NCBI GenBank assembly: GCA_020025915.1
Contig: JAHHRH010000010.1
Coordinates: 1 to 41,801, forward strand
DNA: 41,801 nucleotides
Direction: 5' to 3'
Source: Sutterella sp.
GTDB lineage: Bacteria; Pseudomonadota; Gammaproteobacteria; Burkholderiales; Burkholderiaceae_F
Shown piece by piece: positions 23,688 to 32,097 of this stretch. How positions within the stretch are numbered: position 1 is the first letter of the stretch; the number at the start of each line of letters is the position of its first letter. Both the position numbers and the translations under genes were made by a program. The notes beneath the pieces are model-generated. The model worked only from the letters and a program-made list of their open reading frames with translations, had not been told where the DNA came from and searched no databases.

Positions 23688-25388
23688 TTAGGGCTGATTG
23701 ACAGTAAAGGTTTCGTCAGTGTGCGGACGGCTAAAGCCGTTATGGTCACCGCGAGAACGGACGATTTCAAAGCGGCAGCGATGGCTACCTTCGCGCGTCA
23801 AGACTTGAAGGTCGGTATAGTGTTTAAAGAGTGCCTGAAGGCCATGGTTAAAACCAATGCCAGCAACGCAGTCTTCTGGTGTTAATCCTTTGACTTTGAG
23901 CTCAGCAGCGACCGCTTTAACCACAGGCACGTACGAACGATTGAGGTCAATGGCTGTATGGTAAAGGCCGATCAGCGTGGCAGAAAATGCGGTGATCCCT
24001 GCTGCAGATAACCAAGGACCACGCCAAATGACCACAGGACGATGCGTCAAACGCCAGCCGATAAAGATGAGCCAAATAAGGGACGAAATCAGAGCTAACG
24101 TAAAGCCGCCGTCAAAGACAGGGGTGGTACCCGGGGCGAGACGTTGCAATGAGGCTGCCATTTTGGGGGCAAAGTTCGTGAGCCAGGCAAACCAATAAGC
24201 CCAGAGCACGACAGTGCCGAGCGTAAAGATGTTGAGGGAGAACCAGTCCAAAATGTTTTCGTACCCACGGCGAATCGTGACTAAGCCAAAGGCAGCAAGC
24301 ACAGCTAGCGTGGGTAAGAAAACCAAGAAGACCGTGTCGTAAGCTTGGAAGGACGAGAAAATCACAGCAGGAATGCCAGCCAACAAGGCGCCAAAGGGCA
24401 AGAGGATATGGGTTTGACGAATTTGGTGGCGCCAAGCATAGATCGCCCAAATAACAAATGGCCAAATCGGGCAAAGGTACCAAAGGGCGTTTTTAGCGAA
24501 CCAGAGATAGGTATCAATGCCAGCAAAGCTGAAGTGGCTCAATTGGGCAGACAACCATTCACCAAACCAAACGGAGGCTTCTTGCGGGTAAAGCAAGAAC
24601 GACAGCAAAGGCCAAGGCAGAAAGCCGACCAATGCACCGACACAAGCCAGCATCAGACGTTGACGGCGATGCACTTTAAAGCCACGCAACAGTTGAATGG
24701 TGACCAACGCGAACACTAAAAGCCAGCAACCAGCAAACAGCGTGGTGGAGACAATGGCAGCACCTGAGGCAACCCCTGCAATAAAGGCACCGAGCAATGG
24801 ACGACGTAAACCAAAGGTCAGGCCATAAAAAACCAAGGCGCCCATTGTGAGAAGGGCTGTGTCTGGGAGTGCTTCGTGTTGTCGTGTGAGAATGCCAAAG
24901 GTCGACACAAAAAGAAGAACTGCGCTATCAGCTACGACTCGACCGTAGTCGCGAGGACATGCTTCGCCGCCAAAGGCAAAGGCGATAGGCTGTGCTTCGG
25001 GTCGGCGAGCGAGGTGCCAGGTGCCGTACCAGAGAGCAGCGGTGGTGAGCGCAAAGAGGAGGCACGCAGCAAAGCGAGTTGCGGCGATATCTCCCATGAG
25101 GTCAGTCCAACGAGAAATGGCAATCAAGCTTGCGGTGAGCCACCCCGTCATAGGCCCTGCATCGGTGACAGGGGCATCGGCAATGACGGGCATGAGCCAC
25201 GACGAAAAAGAACCGTCTAGCATACTCATCGCGGTGCCAAAACTGAGAGCATCGCGCAACGTCCAAAGGCCTGTAGCCCAAAAACCGCATAATGCAAAAA
25301 GGGTAAGCAGCGCAAGAAGACTCCAGCGTGGGAGTTTGTTGGCGGCTTCCTGAGTCATCTTGACGGGTGTGGATCGCTGACTGAGCAC
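23688..25388 (-). CDS. GT-C type membrane glycosyltransferase, PMT/ArnT-like
   Basis: A 566-residue integral membrane protein with about ten to twelve hydrophobic segments. The region after the first helix (TLRDALSFGTAMSMLDGSFSSWLMP, then TDAGPMTGWL) matches the layout of the first periplasmic loop of GT-C enzymes, where an acidic residue is catalytic; the usual pattern there is DExxYAExAxE. Relatives transfer sugars from polyprenyl carriers to lipid A or proteins. The C-terminal soluble part (about 490-566) includes DCVAGIGFNHGLQALF. GTG start at 25388 is chosen because AAAGGA lies seven nt upstream; the first ATG (25358) lacks one. Acceptor and donor are unknown. Confidence 0.75.
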   Translation of the reverse strand: MLSQRSTPVKMTQEAANKLPRWSLLALLTLFALCGFWATGLWTLRDALSFGTAMSMLDGSFSSWLMPVIADAPVTDAGPMTGWLTASLIAISRWTDLMGDIAATRFAACLLFALTTAALWYGTWHLARRPEAQPIAFAFGGEACPRDYGRVVADSAVLLFVSTFGILTRQHEALPDTALLTMGALVFYGLTFGLRRPLLGAFIAGVASGAAIVSTTLFAGCWLLVFALVTIQLLRGFKVHRRQRLMLACVGALVGFLPWPLLSFLLYPQEASVWFGEWLSAQLSHFSFAGIDTYLWFAKNALWYLCPIWPFVIWAIYAWRHQIRQTHILLPFGALLAGIPAVIFSSFQAYDTVFLVFLPTLAVLAAFGLVTIRRGYENILDWFSLNIFTLGTVVLWAYWFAWLTNFAPKMAASLQRLAPGTTPVFDGGFTLALISSLIWLIFIGWRLTHRPVVIWRGPWLSAAGITAFSATLIGLYHTAIDLNRSYVPVVKAVAAELKVKGLTPEDCVAGIGFNHGLQALFKHYTDLQVLTREGSHRCRFEIVRSRGDHNGFSRPHTDETFTVNQP

Positions 25389-25433
25389 GGGAGATCCTTT
25401 ATAGAAGAATTTTAGACATTGTTCATTTTTCTA

Positions 25434-25477
25434 GGATAAATGAAAAGGGCAGTCCGATAAATCGGAAACTGCCCTTT
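25434..25477 (-). terminator. Terminator after rpmE2
   Basis: A long interrupted stem (25444-25458 with 25461-25477, two-base bulge) is followed on the minus strand by TTTTCATTTAT. It ends the L31 transcript before the glycosyltransferase gene. Confidence 0.85.
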
Positions 25478-25524
25478 CGGAGAAGCGACATGCGACGTTT
25501 TGCCGCATGGCCAAACGCACAAGA

Positions 25525-25812
25525 TTACTTGGCGGCCTTGGCGGCTTCGGCGGCGGCGTTCAAGGCCTGCTGCTTGGCAGCGAACTTGGCACGGAACTTT
25601 TCAACGCGGCCTGCTTCAACGATACGGGTTTGAGCGCCCGTGTAGAACGGGTGGCTAGCAGAGGACGTATCGAGCTTGAACATCGGGTAGGTCACGCCGT
25701 CGATCTCAACCGTTTCGCGCGTCTGAACGGCGGAACGGATGATGAACGTCTGGTTGATGGAGAGGTCGACGAAAGCGACTTCGCGATATTCGGGATGAAT
25801 GCCTGTCTTCAT
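25525..25812 (-). CDS. rpmE2: 50S ribosomal protein L31 type B
   Basis: A 95-residue protein beginning MKTGIHPEYREVAFVDLS and containing IRSAVQTRETVEIDG and SSASHPFYTGAQ, the L31 signature. It has no CxxC pair, so it is the zinc-independent (type B, C-minus) paralogue that can replace L31 when zinc is short. The last 25 residues are an Ala/Lys-rich helix (KFAAKQQALNAAAEAAKAAK), somewhat longer than usual. ATG 25812 gives the conserved start; AGGA is 13 nt upstream. Transcribed alone from a strong promoter. Confidence 0.96.
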   Translation of the reverse strand: MKTGIHPEYREVAFVDLSINQTFIIRSAVQTRETVEIDGVTYPMFKLDTSSASHPFYTGAQTRIVEAGRVEKFRAKFAAKQQALNAAAEAAKAAK

Positions 25813-25920
25813 TTTTAAATAATTCCTAGTTTTGTTGTCGGTCGCCCTGGCGGCCTTACGAGTTCGCCCGAAATGTCGGGTCTTACAACAGGCATGCCTA
25901 CCCACGTGCCAACTGGGAAG
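25813..25920 (-). promoter_or_regulatory. Structured leader of rpmE2
   Basis: The predicted 108-nt untranslated leader contains a GC hairpin CCCGA/TCGGG around 25870-25885, a GGCCGCC/GGCGACC pairing around 25843-25860, and a GGCATGCC palindrome near 25890. Ribosomal protein leaders of this kind often bind the encoded protein; this is inference only. Confidence 0.45.
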
Positions 25921-25926
25921 CGGATG

Positions 25927-25955
25927 ATTATGTCAGATTGAAGGCGTAAGTGCAA
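25927..25955 (-). promoter_or_regulatory. rpmE2 promoter
   Basis: On the minus strand TTGCAC (25955-25950) is followed after exactly 17 nt by CATAAT (25932-25927), a good sigma-70 match. Confidence 0.7.
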
Positions 25956-26056
25956 GTGAAAGAACAAAAATACTGTGACCTTGTTGAAGGCCTTAAAGTT
26001 TGTTGGCGTATCGTTAAGGGTTAAACAAAGTTCTATTGTTAAAATGCCCAAAAAAT

Positions 26057-26108
26057 GCCGGAATCTAGAAGCCGGCTTTCCTTTTTATTGTTGTCCCTAC
26101 AGTGGGAC
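26057..26108 (+). terminator. Terminator-like hairpin and second stem in the hemC leader
   Basis: GCCGG (26057-26061) pairs with CCGGC (26072-26076) and is followed by a T-rich tract (26077-26088). A second small stem GTCCC/GGGAC (26093-26097, 26104-26108) follows. The terminator faces hemC with no gene upstream on the plus strand, so it is either an attenuator or the end of an unannotated short RNA. Nothing else was seen on the plus strand of 25956-26130. Confidence 0.5.
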
Positions 26109-26130
26109 CTAGATCCTTAGATTCAGCATC

Positions 26131-27060
26131 ATGTCTAATTTTGAACGTTGCGTCATCGCTACCCGAGAAAGTCCCCTGGCCATGTGGCAGGCCTTACATA
26201 TTCAGGCTGTTCTTCGCGAACGCTATCCGTCTGCGACGGTTGATCTCCTTGGCATGACGACGCGTGGCGACCAAATCCTTGACCGTACGCTTTCCAAGGT
26301 GGGCGGCAAAGGTCTTTTCACAAAGGAACTTGAAGTGGCCATGATGGAAGGTGAAGCAGATTTGGCTGTGCACTCCCTCAAGGACGTTCCGATGGAATTG
26401 CTCGAAGGTTTCGAACTTGTGGCTGTGAGCGAACGCGAAGACCCGCGCGACGCCTTCGTGTCTCCGAAGTATCAAAGCCTTGACGAAATGCCCGAGGGTG
26501 CCCGTGTGGGTACGGCGAGTTTGCGTCGCGAACTCATGATCCGCATGAATTATCCGCATCTTGAAGTGCTTCCGATTCGCGGTAATGTGGGTACGCGTCT
26601 TCGTAAGCTCGATGCCGGTGAATTTGATGCGCTTGTGATGGCTTCTGCTGGTCTCAAGCGTCTTGAGTTGCACGACCGTATTCGTTCAATCATTCCAGCT
26701 GAAGTGAGCTTGCCTTCTCCTGGGCAGGGTGCGCTAGGGATCGAAATCCGCGCTGACAATGCTGTAATGCATGAGGCGTTGGCTTTCATTAACGATCCTC
26801 ATACGCGTGCTTGCTGCACAGCTGAACGTGCTGTTTCTCGTGCCTTGGGTGGGTCTTGCCAGGTACCGTTGGCTGCCTATGCCATTGTTGAAGGCGAAGA
26901 ATTATGGCTTCGTGCGCTCGTTGGTAACCACAAGACGGGTGAAGCGATTCGTGCTGAAGTGCGTGGCGATTGGAAGGATCCTGAAACGATCGCAGCCAAG
27001 GCAGTCGAAGAACTCCGTCGTCAGGGTGCTGACGCTATACTGAAAACTGTTCTCGGTTAA
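26131..27060 (+). CDS. hemC: Porphobilinogen deaminase (hydroxymethylbilane synthase)
   Basis: A 309-residue enzyme that joins four porphobilinogens into hydroxymethylbilane. Seen: IATRESPLAMWQA, GDQILDRTLSKVGGKGLFTKELE, DLAVHSLKDVPM (catalytic Asp), GTASLRRELM, IRGNVGTRLRKLD, and the dipyrromethane cofactor Cys243 in GGSCQVPLAAYA. Length is close to E. coli (313). No clear ribosome site precedes the ATG. hemD follows after 24 nt, so the pair forms an operon as in most proteobacteria. Confidence 0.97.
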   Translation: MSNFERCVIATRESPLAMWQALHIQAVLRERYPSATVDLLGMTTRGDQILDRTLSKVGGKGLFTKELEVAMMEGEADLAVHSLKDVPMELLEGFELVAVSEREDPRDAFVSPKYQSLDEMPEGARVGTASLRRELMIRMNYPHLEVLPIRGNVGTRLRKLDAGEFDALVMASAGLKRLELHDRIRSIIPAEVSLPSPGQGALGIEIRADNAVMHEALAFINDPHTRACCTAERAVSRALGGSCQVPLAAYAIVEGEELWLRALVGNHKTGEAIRAEVRGDWKDPETIAAKAVEELRRQGADAILKTVLG

Positions 27061-27084
27061 TTTTCGTTCAATCAAGAGGCTTTT

Positions 27085-27861
27085 ATGGCTTTACAAAGGC
27101 CTGTCATTTTGATGCGCCCCGGCGAGGCGAATAATCGTCTTGCCGGTGCCCTTCAAAAGGAAGGTATTGCAAGTTGGCGTTGGCCAGCGTTTCGCATTGA
27201 GTTGCCTGCGTCGTCTGGGTGCGAAATGGTGCAAGAGCGCCTTGCGAATCTCGATGATGTTGAGATGGTGATTTTGCCTAGTCCTGCGGCTGTCGCTGCG
27301 ACCGCGCATTGGGTGCGTGAGTGGCCTGAGCATATTACGCTCGCGACCGTAGGTGAGGGTACTGCGAAAGTTATTCGTGCGGCTTGGGGTGCTGATGTTC
27401 GTTTGATCTATCCCGAAGGGGATGCCGAAAGCTCGGGTAGCGAAGCACTCTGGGAAATCTTGAAGAGTCGTGGTGCACCGTCTCGAGTCCTCTTCCTTCG
27501 AGGTCAAACAGGGCGCGAATGGCTGCCGACGCAATTTAGAAGCATGGGGTCAGACGTCGTGACGATGTGTGCCTATGTGCGCGTGCCGATTGAGTTAACG
27601 CCAGATCAGCGTAATGACATCTTGATGGCTATGCATGGTCCGTCTCCTATTGTTTACATCACGAGTACTGACGCAGTCGATGCGCTATTCCATGCGATTC
27701 GTCCTATCTCTGAAGTGCGTGAATGGTTAACGAAGGGGACAGCCATTACGTTGCATCCCCGTATTGTGGGACGCTTAAAAGAGGCTGGCTTTACGCATAT
27801 TGAAGTGACGTCCACAAATGATGAAGCGGTGGTTGCACATATTCGTGCGAACCTGCAGTAA
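27085..27861 (+). CDS. hemD: Uroporphyrinogen-III synthase
   Basis: A 258-residue protein with two Rossmann-like lobes that cyclises hydroxymethylbilane with inversion of ring D. HemD sequences are poorly conserved; the call rests on VILMRPGEANNRLAGAL at the start, the LPSPAAVAATAHW and VGEGTAKVIRAAWG stretches, FLRGQTGREWLP, YITSTDAVDALFHAI and length, plus its position right after hemC. AAGAGG lies before the ATG. hemX, which often follows in betaproteobacteria, is absent; a terminator comes next. Confidence 0.9.
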   Translation: MALQRPVILMRPGEANNRLAGALQKEGIASWRWPAFRIELPASSGCEMVQERLANLDDVEMVILPSPAAVAATAHWVREWPEHITLATVGEGTAKVIRAAWGADVRLIYPEGDAESSGSEALWEILKSRGAPSRVLFLRGQTGREWLPTQFRSMGSDVVTMCAYVRVPIELTPDQRNDILMAMHGPSPIVYITSTDAVDALFHAIRPISEVREWLTKGTAITLHPRIVGRLKEAGFTHIEVTSTNDEAVVAHIRANLQ

Positions 27862-27888
27862 TCGCTAAAGGATTCTTTCAAATCGAAC

Positions 27889-27922
27889 AAAAAGGGGCAG
27901 ATCGTTAGATCTGCCCCTTTTT
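27889..27922. terminator. Bidirectional terminator, hemD / rho
   Basis: A perfect 15-bp stem (27889-27903 with 27908-27922, loop of four) flanked by A and T runs can end both convergent transcripts. Confidence 0.92.
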
Positions 27923-27939
27923 GAATTTGATGTCAATGG

Positions 27940-29196
27940 TTATCGCTTCATCAAGTCGAAGAATTCCGTATTGGTCTTCGTGGCCTTCATCTTGTCGAGA
28001 AGGAATTCCATGGCCTCAAGTTCATCCATGTCGTAAAGGAACTTACGAAGAATCCAAACCTTCTGAAGAACATCGGGCTTAAGCAAGAGTTCTTCACGAC
28101 GGGTGCTAGAACGATTTAGGTTGATGGCAGGGTAGACACGCTTTTCAGCCATGCGACGTTCAAGGTGGATTTCGTTGTTACCCGTACCCTTAAACTCTTC
28201 GTAGATCACGTCGTCCATACGGGAGCCCGTATCCACAAGCGCCGTACCAATGATCGTGAGGGAACCGCCTTCTTCGAGGTTACGTGCAGCACCGAAGATG
28301 CGCTTCGGACGCTGGAGAGCGTTGGCATCCACACCACCCGTGAGAACCTTACCAGACGACGGAATCACCGTGTTATAGGCACGTGCCAAACGCGTAATTG
28401 AGTCAAGTAAGATCACTACGTCGCGCTTACTTTCAGCGAGACGCTTGGCCTTTTCGATGACCATTTCAGCAACCTGAACGTGACGAGAAGCGGGTTCGTC
28501 GAAGGTAGACGCTACCACTTCAGCCTTGACGGAACGTTGCATTTCGGTCACTTCTTCAGGGCGTTCGTCGATGAGAAGTACAAACAAAGCGCAATCGGGA
28601 TGGTTAGCCGTAATGGCGTGTGCAATGTGCTGCATAAGGACCGTCTTGCCAGACTTGGGAGGTGCCACGATCAAGGCACGCTGACCCTTACCGATCGGGG
28701 CGATCATGTCGATGATGCGTCCCGTCAGGTTTTCATCCCCACGCATATCGCGTTCAAGAACAAGGTGTTCGTTCGGGAAGAGCGGCGTCAAGTTTTCAAA
28801 CAACATACGGTGCTTGACGCTTTCGGGCGGAAGACCGTTAACGGACTCAACGCGAACGAGGGCGAAATAGCGTTCACCATCCTTCGGCGTACGAACTTCA
28901 CCTTCGATGGAGTCGCCTGTATGAAGGTTGAAGCGACGAATCTGAGAGGGTGAAATATAAATGTCGTCCGTGCTAGCGAGATAGGACGTATCCGGGCTAC
29001 GCAAGAAGCCAAAGCCGTCAGGCAACACTTCTAAGGTACCGTCACCAAAGATCTGCTCGCCTTGTTTAGCCTTCTTCTTGAGGATGGCGAACATGAGTTC
29101 CTGCTTACGCATACGCTGAGCGTTGTCGATGTCAAGTGCGTAGGCGATATCAAGCAGCTGAGAAATGTGAAGGGATTTGAGATCAGAAAGATGCAT
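27940..29196 (-). CDS. rho: Transcription termination factor Rho
   Basis: A 418-residue hexameric RNA helicase (E. coli 419) that ends untranslated transcripts. In order: an N-terminal helical domain (MHLSDLKSLHISQLLDIA), the cold-shock-like RNA-binding domain (GTLEVLPDGFGFLRS, YISPSQIRRFNLHTGD), the P-loop APPKSGKT at 178-185, Walker B LLIDERPEEVTEMQR, and the R-loop region SRMDDVIYEEFKGTGN. ATG 29196 gives the usual MHLS start; a GTG at 29214 would add six residues without support. Downstream of trxA, as is usual. Confidence 0.98.
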   Translation of the reverse strand: MHLSDLKSLHISQLLDIAYALDIDNAQRMRKQELMFAILKKKAKQGEQIFGDGTLEVLPDGFGFLRSPDTSYLASTDDIYISPSQIRRFNLHTGDSIEGEVRTPKDGERYFALVRVESVNGLPPESVKHRMLFENLTPLFPNEHLVLERDMRGDENLTGRIIDMIAPIGKGQRALIVAPPKSGKTVLMQHIAHAITANHPDCALFVLLIDERPEEVTEMQRSVKAEVVASTFDEPASRHVQVAEMVIEKAKRLAESKRDVVILLDSITRLARAYNTVIPSSGKVLTGGVDANALQRPKRIFGAARNLEEGGSLTIIGTALVDTGSRMDDVIYEEFKGTGNNEIHLERRMAEKRVYPAINLNRSSTRREELLLKPDVLQKVWILRKFLYDMDELEAMEFLLDKMKATKTNTEFFDLMKR

Positions 29197-29280
29197 AGAA
29201 ATGAGTGACGCCACGAGAATGGGGCGTCGGAGGGATTGAGAGTGAGAGGCTGAAAAGGAAGTCTCAATAGAGACTTGGCT

Positions 29281-29316
29281 TAACCAAAATAACCGCCACC
29301 GATGTCGGTGGCGGTT
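29281..29316 (-). terminator. Terminator after trxA
   Basis: A 10-bp GC-rich stem (29291-29300 with 29307-29316) is followed on the minus strand by TTATTTTGGTT. It lies between trxA and rho, so rho expression depends on read-through or its own promoter. Confidence 0.75.
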
Positions 29317-29328
29317 ATGGGAAACGAA

Positions 29329-29652
29329 TTAAAGGTTGGCTTCGATGAAGGCATCGAGCGTGGCCTGATCGCACATACCCGTACGCTGGGCAACAGCTTC
29401 GCCATTCTTGAAGGCAATGATCGTCGGGATGCCGCGAACATTGTATTCGCCAGCGAAACGGTTGGCTTCGTCGCAGTTGTACTTGGCGATCACAGCACGG
29501 CCGTCGAACGTCTGAGCGGCTTGTTCAAGACGCGGTGCGAGCATACGGCAAGGACCGCACCAAGGGGCCCAGAAGTCAACGAAAACCGTGGCATTGGACT
29601 GAGATACGACGTTTTCGAAGTTGTCGTCATTCACGTGGATGATTTCGCTCAT
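29329..29652 (-). CDS. trxA: Thioredoxin 1
   Basis: A 107-residue cytosolic dithiol reductase with the active site WAPWCGPCRML (Cys32, Cys35) and the cis-Pro in RGIPTIIAF, the standard thioredoxin fold and length. GGAG lies before the ATG. It reduces ribonucleotide reductase, methionine sulphoxide reductase and others. Confidence 0.98.
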   Translation of the reverse strand: MSEIIHVNDDNFENVVSQSNATVFVDFWAPWCGPCRMLAPRLEQAAQTFDGRAVIAKYNCDEANRFAGEYNVRGIPTIIAFKNGEAVAQRTGMCDQATLDAFIEANL

Positions 29653-29881
29653 GGCTACTCCAGATGAAAAAGTGTCTATGCTCTAAATTAAAGGCACTCA
29701 GGGTGCGATCGTCAGGATAGAGCAAATTAAAAGAATTTGGATAAAAGGCACATGAAGGATGAGAAAGGAACCGTGCCATTGAGAACGAGAAGTAACTGTT
29801 AGGTTCTTCTGTGAAGTGATGTAATAGTAGCACCAAGCACTTCGGTTTGTTGGGTCAAAATGTAGTGACAAACAATAAATT

Positions 29882-29910
29882 TTGCAAAAAACTGAGACTT
29901 TCTATAAAAT
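29882..29910 (+). promoter_or_regulatory. Promoter of 4.5S RNA
   Basis: TTGCAA (29882-29887) and TAAAAT (29905-29910) are 17 nt apart, and the predicted start is within a few bases of the RNA 5' end. The same -35 hexamer occurs in the ssrA promoter. The rest of 29653-29881 shows no gene and presumably contains the trxA promoter on the minus strand. Confidence 0.75.
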
Positions 29911-29919
29911 ATTGATCTT

Positions 29920-30014
29920 GGCGGGTCCCCTCGCATGCTGTCCCCAGGAACCTGGTCAGGTCGGGAACGAAGCAGCCATACTGGTTTGCAGCAGTGCCGA
30001 GGATAAGGCTCGCC
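29920..30014 (+). ncRNA. ffs: Signal recognition particle 4.5S RNA
   Basis: The RNA scaffold of SRP, about 95 nt. The conserved tip is visible (CAGGTCGGGAACGAAGCAGCC around 29966-29987), with the tetraloop region and symmetric internal loop, and the two ends pair (GGCGGG at 29920-29925 with CTCGCC at 30009-30014). It binds Ffh and delivers nascent membrane proteins to FtsY. Its place just upstream of the dnaX region is usual, though an acetyltransferase gene intervenes here. Confidence 0.94.
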
Positions 30015-30046
30015 ATTTCTATTTCTACTATTGCAGTGGTGTTTGG

Positions 30047-30079
30047 GGCGTGATTCGATGAAGGATTGCGCCTTTTTTG
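30047..30079 (+). terminator. Terminator after 4.5S RNA
   Basis: A 10-bp stem with three wobble pairs (30047-30056 with 30063-30072) is followed by six T residues (30073-30078). Confidence 0.7.
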
Positions 30080-30165
30080 TTATCTCTGAACGGGTTCATT
30101 TAAAATAAACAAACTATCCTAACATACAGGGTGTGTTTTTTATATCTACTTGATTGCTTAGAACT

Positions 30166-30663
30166 ATGAGCCTCGAAATTCGTCCCGTTCGTGAAGAAGA
30201 TTGTGAAATTGTTCGTGATTTGATTTTTGCGTTGGCACGTTATGAACGTTTAGAAGATCAGTGTCACGCGACCGTTGAGGGTCTTCATGAAGAGCTTTTT
30301 GGCTCACGTGCTGTGATTCGATGCGTGATCGCATGGGAACGTGATGAAGTGACTGAGGCCGAGCGTCCTGTAGGGTTTGCGCTTTATTTCTTTAATTTCT
30401 CTACCTTCTTAACACGTCGTGGTCTCTACCTCGAAGATTTGTTTGTGGTGGAAGAAGCGCGCCGTAAGGGTTATGGCCGTGCTTTGATCCGTTATTTGGC
30501 AAGTACAGCGATCAAAGAGGGTTGCGGTCGTTTTGACTGGTCGGTTTTGGATTGGAATCAGCCTGCCATTGATTTTTACGAGCGCATAGGGGCTGTCGTC
30601 ATGCCTGATTGGCGAATTTGCCGTCTGACGGGGGATGCGTTGCAAAAAGCAGCGCAAGGATAA
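30166..30663 (+). CDS. GNAT acetyltransferase, SSAT-like
   Basis: A 165-residue GNAT protein. The acetyl-CoA binding motif is RRKGYGRALIRYLA, preceded by the strand LYLEDLFVVEEA and followed by WNQPAIDFYERIGA. The YLEDLFV, WNxPxxxFYxxxGA and xDWxxxRL pattern matches the spermidine/spermine or thialysine N-acetyltransferase group, so a polyamine or amino-acid side chain is a likely substrate; this is inferred from family only. ATG 30166 is preferred to the TTG at 30154. The gene sits between ffs and dnaX, about 90 bases ahead of dnaX. Confidence 0.82.
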   Translation: MSLEIRPVREEDCEIVRDLIFALARYERLEDQCHATVEGLHEELFGSRAVIRCVIAWERDEVTEAERPVGFALYFFNFSTFLTRRGLYLEDLFVVEEARRKGYGRALIRYLASTAIKEGCGRFDWSVLDWNQPAIDFYERIGAVVMPDWRICRLTGDALQKAAQG

Positions 30664-30753
30664 AGCACAATACAATCATGGTTTATACGTTAGTCGTCTT
30701 CGACTCGGAACACGAGACATTAGCGACGGATCTCTCAAGCTAAAGGAATAAGG

Positions 30754-32097
30754 ATGAGTAGTAGTTATCAGGTACTCGCTAGAAAATGGCGACCTCATGA
30801 CTTTGAAACAATCGTCGGTCAAGATCACGTCGTGACTGCCTTGACGCGGGCTTTAACTGAAAAGCGCTTGCATCATGCTTATCTCTTTACGGGGACGCGT
30901 GGTGTTGGGAAGACGACGATTTCTCGTATTTTTGCTAAGGCGCTGAATTGTCAGGGGGCTGATGGTCAAGGGGATATGACGGCACATCCGTGTGGCGTTT
31001 GTCCAGCTTGCCGTGCGATCGATGAAGGTCGCTACCCTGATTACATCGAAATGGACGCGGCAAGTAACCGTTCTGTTGAGGATATGACGGCTTTGCTTGA
31101 ACGCGCAATGTATGCGCCGACGCATGGGCGTTTCAAGGTCTACATGATCGACGAAGTCCATATGCTGAGCTCAACGGCTTTCAATGCCATGTTGAAGACT
31201 TTGGAAGAGCCGCCAGAGTACGTGAAATTTATTTTGGCAACGACCGACCCACAGAAGGTGCCGATCACGGTGTTGTCTCGTTGCTTACAATTCAATTTGC
31301 GTAACATGACGCCACAGGGCATTGTGGGGCATATGAGCCACATACTTCAGGTTGAAGGTATTCCCTTTGAAGAAGGCGCCTTGAGAGTGTTGGCAACGGG
31401 GGCGCGCGGTTCGATGCGTGATGGGCTCTCTCTTTTAGATCAGGCCATTGCTTATTGCGGCAACACAGTGACGCAAGACGGTGTTCGCCGCATGCTTGGT
31501 ATGAGTGGCAGCGAAATGTTAACGGCGATTTTGCGTGCTTTGGCCGCAGGTGACGGGGCGAAGATGGTCGAAATCGCAGATGCTATGCAAACGCAGGGGC
31601 TCTCTTTTGCACAAGCTTTGCGTGATTTAGCTGGGTTATTACACCGTACTGCTTTGGTTCAGAGAGTGCCAACAGCCGTGAGTCCTGAAGATCCGGATTG
31701 TGAAGCAATTCAAGCGTTCGCTCAGCTTTTTGGACCAGAGGAAATTCAACTCTACTACCAGGTAGCTCTTCACGGTCGCAACGACTTGAATTTGGCCCCT
31801 GACGAATATGCAGGTTTTACGATGGCATTGTTGCGTATGTTGGCATTTAAGCCAGCAGGTATGCGTGCGGCTTCCAAGGTGCCTGCGCGTGATGCCAGTC
31901 GTTCGCAGGTGCCGCCTGTTTCAATGCCATCGATGCCACAGGCCATGGCGTCAACTACAACGGACGGCCCTCGTGCCGTGGGGCGTAGTTCAGGTCTTCC
32001 GCCAATACCTACGCCTGTTGAGCCGCCCCCAGGATTAGCGCCAGTGACGACGCTTGATGACGATACCCCGCCCTGGGGAGAACCTTCCGCCAGTTGA
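30754..32097 (+). CDS. dnaX: DNA polymerase III gamma subunit (tau needs +1 shift)
   Basis: Clamp-loader ATPase of DNA polymerase III. The zero frame encodes 447 residues: AAA+ domain with Walker A GTRGVGKTT (46-54), zinc-binding Cys66, Cys80, Cys83 and Cys86, Walker B YMIDEVHML and sensor region, domain III, then a Pro-rich linker ending PPWGEPSAS. This corresponds to E. coli gamma (431 residues). The tau-specific C-terminal domains continue without a break in the +1 frame (open from 32048 to 32518). So either tau is made by +1 frameshifting between 32048 and 32097, or the gene or sequence carries a one-base deletion. AAAGGA precedes ATG 30754. Confidence 0.93.
   Translation: MSSSYQVLARKWRPHDFETIVGQDHVVTALTRALTEKRLHHAYLFTGTRGVGKTTISRIFAKALNCQGADGQGDMTAHPCGVCPACRAIDEGRYPDYIEMDAASNRSVEDMTALLERAMYAPTHGRFKVYMIDEVHMLSSTAFNAMLKTLEEPPEYVKFILATTDPQKVPITVLSRCLQFNLRNMTPQGIVGHMSHILQVEGIPFEEGALRVLATGARGSMRDGLSLLDQAIAYCGNTVTQDGVRRMLGMSGSEMLTAILRALAAGDGAKMVEIADAMQTQGLSFAQALRDLAGLLHRTALVQRVPTAVSPEDPDCEAIQAFAQLFGPEEIQLYYQVALHGRNDLNLAPDEYAGFTMALLRMLAFKPAGMRAASKVPARDASRSQVPPVSMPSMPQAMASTTTDGPRAVGRSSGLPPIPTPVEPPPGLAPVTTLDDDTPPWGEPSAS

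Noticed and set aside
32041..32097. E. coli-style -1 slippery site in dnaX
   Set aside because: No A-rich heptamer is present, and the downstream tau frame is +1, not -1.
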